Assembly: GCA_027297025.1 (NCBI GenBank) | Contig: JAPUIM010000479.1 | Span: 1 to 5,105, forward strand | Origin: Bacteroidota bacterium | GTDB taxonomy: Bacteria > Bacteroidota > Bacteroidia > Cytophagales > Cyclobacteriaceae | DNA length: 5,105 nucleotides | Direction of reading: 5' to 3' | Part shown: positions 1 through 5,105 of the stretch, in pieces | How the letters are laid out: every line of letters begins with the position of its first letter | Position numbering within the stretch: the first letter of the stretch is position 1 | Translations under genes and position numbers: made by a program | The notes under the pieces: generated by a model | Databases searched by the model: none | What the model saw: the letters and a program-made list of their open reading frames with translations, nothing else | Told to the model about the DNA's origin: nothing

Positions 1-2
1 GG

Positions 3-1250
3 CACGCTGTGAATGTGCTGAGGGGAAAATACGATGATCCCAACGATCCCGGTCAGATCAACCATTTTGAAGCCTTGTCCAGCGCTTTGGCAGCCACCAT
101 TGGCTTGGGAAATATCAGCGGGGTGGCAGTGGCTATCGTAATGGGGGGTCCGGGGACTTTGTTTTGGATGTGGGTAAGCGCTTTTGTGGGTATTGCTACT
201 AAATTTTTTACTTGTTCTCTTGCCATCATGTATCGAGGTCGTGATTCGTCGGGAGAGATTCAGGGTGGTCCCATGTACGTTATCATAGAAGGATTGGGCA
301 AAAAATGGAAGCCCTTAGCCATGTTGTTTTGCTTCACTTGTATGTTTGGTGCCTTACCCATATTTCAGGCAAACCAACTGACCCAGGTGATTAAAGAAGT
401 CATTTTGATACCGCAGGGATGGGCTGAACCACAAAGCTTGCTTTCCAATTTCATCATTGCCATGATCCTGGTGGTGCTGGTATCGATTGTAATTTTAGGA
501 GGGATAAAACGCATAGGCAGCGTGGCAGGCAAATTGGTTCCGGCTATGGTGGTTCTGTATATAGTTTCGGTATTATATATAATGGCGGTGAATTATCAGT
601 CTATTCCCAATGTTTTCAATCTTATCATCACCGATGCCTTCAATGCGGAAGCAGTGTTGGGCGGAGCAGTTGGCGCCATCATTATTGCAGGGGCCCGTAG
701 GGCGGCATTTTCCAATGAAGCGGGGATAGGTACTGCTCCCATGGCCCATGGTGCTGCCAAAACCAAGGAACCCATTAGGGAAGGATTAGTAGCCATGTTG
801 GGTCCGGCCATAGATACACTAGTGATCTGTACCATGACCGCCTGTGCCATTTTGGTTACCGATATGTGGGCTACCGGTGAAACGAACGGAGTAAGTTTAA
901 CCGCCAATGCCTTTAAATCGGCCATGCCAGGTTTTGGACATTATGTGCTGGTCTTATGTGTAATCATTTTTGCCATTACCAGCATGTTTTCCTATTCGTA
1001 TTATGGCACGAAGTGCTTTGCCTTTTTATTTGGGGCAGAACGAAAAAACCTGTACAACTATTTTTATGTAGCCACCATTGTATTTGGGGCTATGGCCTCT
1101 ATCACTGCGGTAATAAGTTTGATAGATGCCATGTACGCGTTGATGGCATTTCCCACCATGATCTCTGCCTTGGCCCTGTCACCCCAAGTAATGAAAGCAG
1201 CCAAAAAATACTTTAAAAGACTAAAATCTGATGGATTCTCTGTCAATTAA
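3..1250 (+). CDS. Alanine/glycine:cation symporter family protein (AGCS), 5'-truncated by the window edge
   Basis: Integral inner-membrane transporter that takes up alanine or glycine together with Na+ (or H+); the substrate is inferred from the family, not from the sequence. The frame is open to the left edge, so the GTG at position 9 is only an internal codon and the first transmembrane part is missing. Counting from the codon at position 9, residues 19-40 hold the family's first conserved block (HFEAL...LAATIGLGNISGVA). Residues 46-61 hold the symporter signature GGPGTLFWMW followed by VSAFVG. Residues 228-247 hold the hallmark GARRAAFSNEAGIGTAP block, followed by REGLVAMLGPAIDT. Many hydrophobic segments follow one another up to about residue 395, and the tail is short and lysine-rich (KAAKKYFKRLK), as expected for a cytoplasmic end. 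415 residues are visible; family members usually have about 450-550. It ends by overlapping the stop of the opposing reductase gene. No frameshift is visible. Confidence 0.
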   Translation, partial: HAVNVLRGKYDDPNDPGQINHFEALSSALAATIGLGNISGVAVAIVMGGPGTLFWMWVSAFVGIATKFFTCSLAIMYRGRDSSGEIQGGPMYVIIEGLGKKWKPLAMLFCFTCMFGALPIFQANQLTQVIKEVILIPQGWAEPQSLLSNFIIAMILVVLVSIVILGGIKRIGSVAGKLVPAMVVLYIVSVLYIMAVNYQSIPNVFNLIITDAFNAEAVLGGAVGAIIIAGARRAAFSNEAGIGTAPMAHGAAKTKEPIREGLVAMLGPAIDTLVICTMTACAILVTDMWATGETNGVSLTANAFKSAMPGFGHYVLVLCVIIFAITSMFSYSYYGTKCFAFLFGAERKNLYNYFYVATIVFGAMASITAVISLIDAMYALMAFPTMISALALSPQVMKAAKKYFKRLKSDGFSVN

Positions 1251-2005
1251 TGAACATAGCTTCCGGCATTGATATCGATGGTACAACCGGTAGCGTGATC
1301 TGCCATGCCGCTGGCTAAAAAGGTAACCATTGGAGCTATGTCTTTAGGTTCAGTAAGTTTATCCAGGGCAATATCCTGCATTGCATGCTCCTCACCATAA
1401 GCTTTTATGAACTCTTCCGCCATATCGGTGCGAGTAAAACCCGGGGCTATGTTAAAGGCCTTAATCCCATCTTTTCCATAAGCACGGGCGATGGAACGAG
1501 TGAGCGACACTACACCTCCTTTTGAAGCTGCATAAGCCATATATTCCGGCGAATCTCCTCTAAACGCAGCTCTGGAAGTGATGTTAATTATCCGACCGTT
1601 TCTGTTTTTTTGGAAATGCTCGATGGCCTTTTTGCAGAGCAAGCCGGTGGCATTTAAATTGACCATCATGGTTTGGGTCCAGTCTGCTAGCCATTCTTTT
1701 TCGCCAATACTGAACTCAGTGCTAATGGCTATGCCAGCGTTGTTGACTAATACATCTATTGTATCATATTCTTCAATTACCTTATTGAACAATTTTATTA
1801 CTTCTTCCGGTTTCGAGAAATCTGCCTGAAAAGCTTTAGATTCATTCCCCACTGACTGGGCTAGCATTTCGGCCTTGTTCAAATTAGTATTATAATGAAT
1901 GGCCACCGTAGCACCTGCCTCTGCCAATCTGGTGGCAATGGCTTTTCCAATTCCTTTACTAGCTCCGGTAACCAATATGGTTAAACCTGAAAGATTGATA
2001 TACAT
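1247..2005 (-). CDS. SDR family NAD(P)-dependent oxidoreductase (FabG-like)
   Basis: Classical short-chain dehydrogenase/reductase of 252 residues, a normal length, predicted to be a soluble cytoplasmic enzyme that interconverts a carbonyl and an alcohol with NAD(P)H. All diagnostic motifs are present: nucleotide-binding TGASKGIG at 13-20, NNAG at 88-91, Asn in VNLNAT at 116, catalytic Ser in NITS at 144, YAASK with Tyr158 and Lys162, and the PG motif at 188-189. The C-terminus DINAGSYVH is typical of classical members. The lysine inside the glycine-rich loop hints at NADPH preference (inference). Overall it resembles 3-oxoacyl-ACP reductases and sugar or polyol dehydrogenases, and the substrate cannot be told from sequence. 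A FabG role in fatty-acid synthesis is not supported, because no acyl-carrier or other fab gene is nearby. The ATG is preceded by an A/T-rich leader without Shine-Dalgarno, and a good promoter lies 26-55 bases upstream, which supports this start. Confidence 0.
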   Translation of the reverse strand: MYINLSGLTILVTGASKGIGKAIATRLAEAGATVAIHYNTNLNKAEMLAQSVGNESKAFQADFSKPEEVIKLFNKVIEEYDTIDVLVNNAGIAISTEFSIGEKEWLADWTQTMMVNLNATGLLCKKAIEHFQKNRNGRIINITSRAAFRGDSPEYMAYAASKGGVVSLTRSIARAYGKDGIKAFNIAPGFTRTDMAEEFIKAYGEEHAMQDIALDKLTEPKDIAPMVTFLASGMADHATGCTIDINAGSYVH

Positions 2006-2030
2006 AATTTATTCATCTAAAATCCCACAC

Positions 2031-2060
2031 CAAACATAAATATAAATAGTTATTTCTCAA
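2031..2060 (-). promoter_or_regulatory. Predicted Bacteroidota-type sigma promoter for the SDR gene
   Basis: On the minus strand a TTG (complement of 2058-2060) is followed after exactly 19 bases by TATGTTTG (complement of 2031-2038), a perfect match to the Bacteroidota -7 consensus TAnnTTTG with the usual spacing to the -33 element. Transcription would start near 2024-2026, giving a leader of about 20 bases. It lies in the gap behind the M28 peptidase gene, so the reductase can be transcribed independently of it. Confidence 0.
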
Positions 2061-2097
2061 TAGCACATTGCTCCGGAATTAATTAACGCCAAATGTA

Positions 2098-3021
2098 CTA
2101 CTTGTCGTTATTACTGCCAGAAAAACGCATTCCTTTATCTAATCTTATAGCACTCTCTAATATGAGCCGTGCAACATCAAAAAAAAATTCTTGATCAATC
2201 TTGTCTACCGTATCAGAAGACCGATGATAATCTGCATGATCCTCTACCCCAAAATAAAGGAATGGTACTCCTCGCCGATGAAATGGGCCATGATCAGAAG
2301 AATAGGTCCAATCATGTTTTCCACTCTCGGGCTCATCGTGGCCTAGCAATAATTGTACAGGGCCTTTGTGGTCTACTGCTGACAAATAAGGTCCAAGCAA
2401 AGGATAGTGATAGACGCCACAGGCATAAATTTGATTATTGGAACTACGGCTAACCATGTCCAAATTGATATTCAAAATGATCCTTTCAAGATCTACTGGT
2501 GGGTCCTTAATAAAGGCCTTGGCTCCTAACAATCCTAGTTCTTCGGCATCATAAGCTACAAACAACAGCGAGTGAGTGGGTTTAGCCTTTATGAAGTATT
2601 GGGCCAAAAATAAGATTATACTAACTCCCGATGCATTGTCATCCGCCCCGTTGTAGATCTGCCCGTTCTTTATTCCCAAATGATCATAGTGAGCAGTAAT
2701 TAAAATGATTTGATCACTTGAACCGGGAAGATAACCTATTAAGTTTGTTGCGGTATCGGTGTTCAGCGAGAACCTTGAAGGGGTAAAATGATGACTGAAT
2801 TTGTTGCCAATGGTTTCCAGTCCTATTTGCTGGTACCGGGAACTAATGTAGTTTTGGGCCTTTTTACTGCCGATGGTAGCAGTTTTCCTACCTTCTAAAC
2901 TGTCATGGGATAAAACTAACAGGTCATTCCATAACTGTGAATAATCTTGTGATGTCTGAGCTTCTAGCTTCGGAAAGTCGGTCAGTAAAAGAGAACAAGC
3001 CAAAAGCAATCGGCAAATCAT
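2098..3021 (-). CDS. Secreted M28 family zinc metallopeptidase (aminopeptidase-like)
   Basis: Predicted exported di-zinc aminopeptidase of 307 residues, probably acting on peptides in the periplasm or outside the cell. Residues 1-21 look like a Sec signal peptide: Arg4, a hydrophobic core LLLACSLLL at 5-13 and likely cleavage after LEA, before QTS. The full set of M28 metal-site residues is visible: His111 in AHYDHLG, bridging Asp127 in NGADDNASG, the pair Glu160 (general base) and Glu161 (ligand) in YDAEELG, Asp188 in NINLDMVS and His266 in DYHRSSDT. The SSDHGPF...GVPFLYF block at 241-257 is also typical of the family. The enzyme should therefore be active. The length fits a single-domain M28 enzyme with no PA insert or C-terminal sorting domain. 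The leader before the ATG is A/T-rich with no Shine-Dalgarno. The gene is divergent from the unknown gene at 3104. Family assignment is firm; the exact substrate is unknown. Confidence 0.
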   Translation of the reverse strand: MICRLLLACSLLLTDFPKLEAQTSQDYSQLWNDLLVLSHDSLEGRKTATIGSKKAQNYISSRYQQIGLETIGNKFSHHFTPSRFSLNTDTATNLIGYLPGSSDQIILITAHYDHLGIKNGQIYNGADDNASGVSIILFLAQYFIKAKPTHSLLFVAYDAEELGLLGAKAFIKDPPVDLERIILNINLDMVSRSSNNQIYACGVYHYPLLGPYLSAVDHKGPVQLLLGHDEPESGKHDWTYSSDHGPFHRRGVPFLYFGVEDHADYHRSSDTVDKIDQEFFFDVARLILESAIRLDKGMRFSGSNNDK

Positions 3022-3103
3022 ATTTTTGTATTTATTTTACCGTTATTAAATAAAATCCATTTGTTAAACCGTTTTACCTAATTTGCTTTTTAAATATAGA
3101 TAA
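3022..3103. promoter_or_regulatory. AT-rich divergent intergenic region, presumed to hold both promoters
   Basis: These 82 bases separate two divergent genes and contain only 15 G or C bases (18%), much less than the flanking genes, so promoters for both sides must lie here or just inside the genes. No strong consensus pair was found. On the + strand TAATTTG at 3079-3085 is one base short of TAnnTTTG, with a TTG at 3061-3063 that is too close. On the - strand TATATTTA (complement of 3091-3098) matches seven of eight positions but lacks a TTG at the right distance. The exact promoters are left open. Confidence 0.
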
Positions 3104-4279
3104 GTGTGGTTAAAGAATCATCATGATCTGAAAACGTTGACAAAATCGCTTCAGCTATTGTTTTTGTTTATCTTCTGGTTGGGCTTTAATTTAAAAGGTC
3201 AGGATAATACTCTATTTAATCCTCTAAAAGACCGGTTAATTCATTTTGGCAGAGAATTTCCCAACGAATTGCTATCATCTCGATCGGTAGTATTTGTGCA
3301 GGTACCGCCCCGTCCCACAGTCTTTAATCAGAGGCGAGAGTGGAAGCCTTTGGCCGAATATACACACCGAGCCTTTCGGGCCCTGGATATTGATGCCATA
3401 GCTTATTACTACCTGGAGGACCTGCGGGCTGGATTTGAGGCAGCCAAAAATTACACTGATTTTTTAAGACAGCGGGAGGTCAAAAATGTCATATTCTTAA
3501 CTGCCGTGAAGCTACCCCGGGATGGAGGCACCAAGATTCATTATTCGGTGACCATTTTGCCATTTAATGGACTTCCCAGTCTGGTAGATCAGGAGCAGGT
3601 GGCCTGGTTTGAACAGGATGTCACTTTAGAAGAAGTGTTGAGAGAATTAAGAAGGGATATTTTAAATAGTGATCTTCCCATAAGTAATAACCTAATACCT
3701 GAATTTCCTGAGTTTTTTACTACTGCTAATATCATTGAAGGAAACAGGTTTGAGATTTATAATTCGGATTTGAGAATTGACAAGTTAGGTGTCCCACTTT
3801 TTCAAAAAATTAAAATGCCATCTAGCTACTCTAGTAATGATAATAACCATAAAACGATTAAGTACATTGAACAATTCAACTCGGAAGTAGAAGTAAAAAA
3901 CCAACGACTGGAAGATATTATGAAAGGTTATCCCTTTGAATATTACTTTATTGAATCGGGAGATGGTGAAATGGAGGTGGAAAAACGTGGTTATCAATAC
4001 ATTCTATTAGACCTACATACTACAGGAACCAGCATCAAAGAAATGTTGGGTTATAACATGGTTGAGGGAGAGACTGACTATATGACTGTAATAAACAAAG
4101 GCGGTGACATTTCATTAAAAAAGATTCCCATCAACGCTCCGGTGGTCAAATATTATGTAAAGCAAGTTTTATCCGACGATGTATATCTAGGATCAGAATG
4201 GGATGCCGATACTAATTGGGAAGAGGCCTTGATCAACTATATAGAGGGTTTAAAGGCCAGGGTAAGTGTTCGAAAATAA
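3104..4279 (+). CDS. Hypothetical exported protein, function unknown
   Basis: I do not recognise this 391-residue protein. The chosen GTG start is the first possible one, since the codon directly before it is an in-frame TAA. A TTG at 3137 would give an 11-residue shorter protein with a more normal signal peptide (MTKSLQLLFLFIFW). Either way the N-terminus has basic residues, a hydrophobic core LQLLFLFIFWLGF at about 16-28 and probable cleavage near LKG/QDN at 32-33, so it is likely periplasmic or outer-membrane associated; there is no lipobox and no later membrane segment. Residues 60-140 alternate predicted strands (SVVFVQVP, NVIFLTAV) with helices, suggesting an alpha/beta fold. Residues 205-260 are polar and variable, with an Asn/Ser-rich stretch around 240-250. 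The C-terminal part (320-385) has a strand-rich segment ending in VYLGSEWDADTNWEEAL. No catalytic motif is evident. It is a single-gene unit ending at a terminator hairpin. Codon use and composition look like the neighbours, so it is likely a genuine resident gene. Confidence 0.
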   Translation: MWLKNHHDLKTLTKSLQLLFLFIFWLGFNLKGQDNTLFNPLKDRLIHFGREFPNELLSSRSVVFVQVPPRPTVFNQRREWKPLAEYTHRAFRALDIDAIAYYYLEDLRAGFEAAKNYTDFLRQREVKNVIFLTAVKLPRDGGTKIHYSVTILPFNGLPSLVDQEQVAWFEQDVTLEEVLRELRRDILNSDLPISNNLIPEFPEFFTTANIIEGNRFEIYNSDLRIDKLGVPLFQKIKMPSSYSSNDNNHKTIKYIEQFNSEVEVKNQRLEDIMKGYPFEYYFIESGDGEMEVEKRGYQYILLDLHTTGTSIKEMLGYNMVEGETDYMTVINKGGDISLKKIPINAPVVKYYVKQVLSDDVYLGSEWDADTNWEEALINYIEGLKARVSVRK

Positions 4280-4285
4280 TCTTCC

Positions 4286-4314
4286 AAAAAAAAGGCCTCA
4301 CGGCCCTTCTTTTT
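4286..4314. terminator. Bidirectional intrinsic terminator between convergent genes
   Basis: A run of eight A (4286-4293) is followed by GGCC (4294-4297), loop TCAC, GGCC (4302-4305) and a T-rich tract (4307-4314). The core four-pair GC stem extends by A-T pairs past a one-base bulge at 4306. Read on the minus strand the hairpin is followed by eight T, so it is the better terminator for tpx. Read on the plus strand the T tract is interrupted by one C. The tract overlaps the tpx stop codon, and the hairpin begins within 10 bases of the stop of the unknown gene. Confidence 0.
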
Positions 4315-4834
4315 AAATTATTTTGCTTGATAATCTCTCCACCACTTCCATAGCTTTATCATAATCCGGTTCCTGAGTAATCTCCGGTACCAGTTCAGTA
4401 TATTGAATCGTATTATCTCGGTCTAACACAAATACCGCCCTACTTGATAATCCTTTAAGTGGACCTTCTATCATATCGGTATTGTATTTACTGCCAAAAT
4501 CATTGTAGCGAAAGTCAGAGGCACTGATCACATTTTCAATGCCCTCGGCTGTACAAAACCTACCCATTGCAAAAGGCAGGTCTTTGGAGATAACGATGGC
4601 TTCAACATCACTGAAATCGGCCAGTTTCTGGTTAAACTTTTTGGTTTCCATGGCACAAACACCAGTATCTAAACTGGGAACAGCCAAAATCACCTTGATC
4701 TTATTGTCATAATCAAATAAACTGGCTTCACTGAGATCTTGTTTTACAAACTTAAAATCGTGAGCTTGAGAACCTTTCTGAGGTATTTCTCCTTGAATTG
4801 AAACAGTATTTCCTTTAAACGTTACGGTTGCCAT
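4313..4834 (-). CDS. tpx: Thiol peroxidase (Tpx, atypical 2-Cys peroxiredoxin)
   Basis: Reduces hydrogen peroxide and organic hydroperoxides, using thioredoxin as electron donor (known for the family). It has 173 residues, close to the roughly 165-170 of characterised Tpx. The active site is plain: PSLDTGVC places Thr57 and the peroxidatic Cys60, and GRFC places the resolving Cys94, the pair expected to form the intramolecular disulfide of this subfamily. Arg132 in GLSSRAVFVLD is the conserved active-site arginine. The N-terminal beta-hairpin (VTFKGNTVSIQGEIP) that marks Tpx among peroxiredoxins is present, and there is no signal peptide, so it should be cytoplasmic. The ATG follows an A-rich leader without Shine-Dalgarno. 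It has its own predicted promoter in the 69-base gap after the TonB-like gene and a hairpin terminator at its end, so it can act as a monocistronic unit. No OxyR-type site was recognised. Confidence 0.
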   Translation of the reverse strand: MATVTFKGNTVSIQGEIPQKGSQAHDFKFVKQDLSEASLFDYDNKIKVILAVPSLDTGVCAMETKKFNQKLADFSDVEAIVISKDLPFAMGRFCTAEGIENVISASDFRYNDFGSKYNTDMIEGPLKGLSSRAVFVLDRDNTIQYTELVPEITQEPDYDKAMEVVERLSSKII

Positions 4835-4861
4835 TTTTTAACAATTTAAATAATGAAGCAC

Positions 4862-4891
4862 TAAATTTAGGGAAATTTGTGGCCCACCCAA
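4862..4891 (-). promoter_or_regulatory. Predicted Bacteroidota-type promoter for tpx
   Basis: On the minus strand a TTG (complement of 4889-4891) is followed after exactly 19 bases by TAAATTTA (complement of 4862-4869), matching TAnnTTTG at all fixed positions but the last. The spacing is identical to that of the predicted promoter at 2031-2060. The expected start near 4855 gives a leader of about 20 bases. The -33 element lies 12 bases past the stop of the TonB-like gene. Confidence 0.
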
Positions 4892-4903
4892 GAAAATACC
4901 GGA

Positions 4904-5105
4904 TTAACTTAACCTGAAATGAATGGGTAGAACTATTCTCACCCTCACCGCTTTACCTCTTTGTTTACCCGGTTTCCATTTGGGTGCTTTGTTGATCACC
5001 TTCACAGCTTCTTCGTCACAACCGGCCCCAATTCCCTTTAAGGATTTAACTGCGGTAATGGCTCCGTCTTTCTCTACCACAAACTCGATGAAAACATTAC
5101 CTTCT
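4904..5105 (-). CDS. TonB-type energy transducer, C-terminal domain (5' part beyond the window)
   Basis: An open minus-strand frame enters from the right edge (first whole codon 5102-5104) and ends with TAA at 4904-4906, giving 66 residues. They match a TonB C-terminal domain: EGNVFIEFVVEKDG (1-14), then GIGAGCDEEAVKVI (24-37), the PKWKPGKQRGKAV block (41-53) and a final hydrophobic strand RIVLPIHF (56-63). In the family this domain sits in the periplasm and contacts the TonB box of outer-membrane transporters, passing on energy from ExbB/ExbD. The spaced GCDEEA and PKWKPG motifs are common in Bacteroidota TonB paralogues. The anchor helix, linker and any extra N-terminal domain (for example a carboxypeptidase-like or BlaR1-type sensor part) are outside the window, so the exact subtype is open. 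No terminator is visible between it and tpx. Confidence 0.
   Translation of the reverse strand, partial: EGNVFIEFVVEKDGAITAVKSLKGIGAGCDEEAVKVINKAPKWKPGKQRGKAVRVRIVLPIHFRLS

Noticed and set aside
9..11. GTG at position 9 as the true start of the symporter
   Set aside because: The frame is open to the left edge (codons for His and Ala precede it), and the protein would lack the first transmembrane part of the AGCS family. The gene is cut by the window.
596..925. Minus-strand open frame of 109 codons
   Set aside because: It lies wholly inside the symporter gene opposite its most conserved block, and its product is a low-complexity Ala/Met/Pro-rich sequence with no family resemblance.
956..1216. 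Plus-strand open frame of 86 codons
   Set aside because: It is an out-of-frame reading of the symporter's 3' part; the His/Cys-rich product has no recognisable motif.
2078..2086. ATT-AATTAA palindrome downstream of the M28 gene as a terminator or operator
   Set aside because: Only A/T pairs, no loop or GC stem, and no following T tract. It is likely chance in AT-rich intergenic DNA, and no terminator for the M28 gene was found.
2169..2453. Plus-strand open frame of 94 codons
   Set aside because: It is antisense to the M28 peptidase, including its metal-ligand region, and has no sign of its own promoter or protein family.
2995..3006. LLAC (residues 6-9) in the M28 peptidase as a lipobox
   Set aside because: The cysteine at residue 9 lies in the middle of the hydrophobic core, with LLL following it, so this is not a lipoprotein cleavage site. 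Cleavage near LEA/QTS fits better.
1..5105. CRISPR array, tRNA, insertion sequence, direct repeats or a defence or biosynthetic cluster
   Set aside because: I found no repeated units, cloverleaf-like segment, transposase motif or multi-gene system on reading both strands. The genes are unrelated housekeeping or metabolic functions.

Overview
The window looks like an ordinary chromosomal stretch from a member of the Bacteroidota, probably of the Cytophagales type (the phylum is fairly safe, the order is a guess). Three things support this. Two intergenic gaps carry the Bacteroidota housekeeping promoter pattern (TTG, 19 bases, then TAnnTTTG or one base off). Start codons are preceded by A/T-rich leaders with no Shine-Dalgarno sequence. 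The C-terminal TonB fragment and the transporter have a Bacteroidota flavour. I see no mobile element, CRISPR array, tRNA, rRNA or clear sign of recent transfer, and the base composition looks even across the genes.

Layout from left to right: (1) most of an alanine/glycine:cation symporter on the + strand, cut by the left edge; (2) a short-chain dehydrogenase/reductase on the - strand, meeting the symporter tail to tail with the two stop codons overlapping in TTAA; (3) a secreted M28-family zinc aminopeptidase on the - strand, followed by a 92-base gap that holds the reductase's own predicted promoter; (4) an 82-base, 18% GC divergent intergenic region; (5) a 391-residue predicted secreted protein of unknown function on the + strand, with a non-ATG start; (6) a compact hairpin that can serve as a shared terminator; (7) thiol peroxidase (tpx) on the - strand with its own predicted promoter; (8) the C-terminal domain of a TonB-type energy transducer on the - strand, running off the right edge.

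The genes do not form an obvious pathway. They are mostly single-gene transcription units: amino-acid uptake, a generic NAD(P)H oxidoreductase, peptide degradation in the envelope, peroxide detoxification and outer-membrane energy transduction. Peptidase plus alanine/glycine uptake would fit peptide scavenging, but their arrangement gives no sign of co-regulation. The only item of real novelty potential is the uncharacterised exported protein at 3104-4279. I found no evidence for an undescribed multi-gene system.
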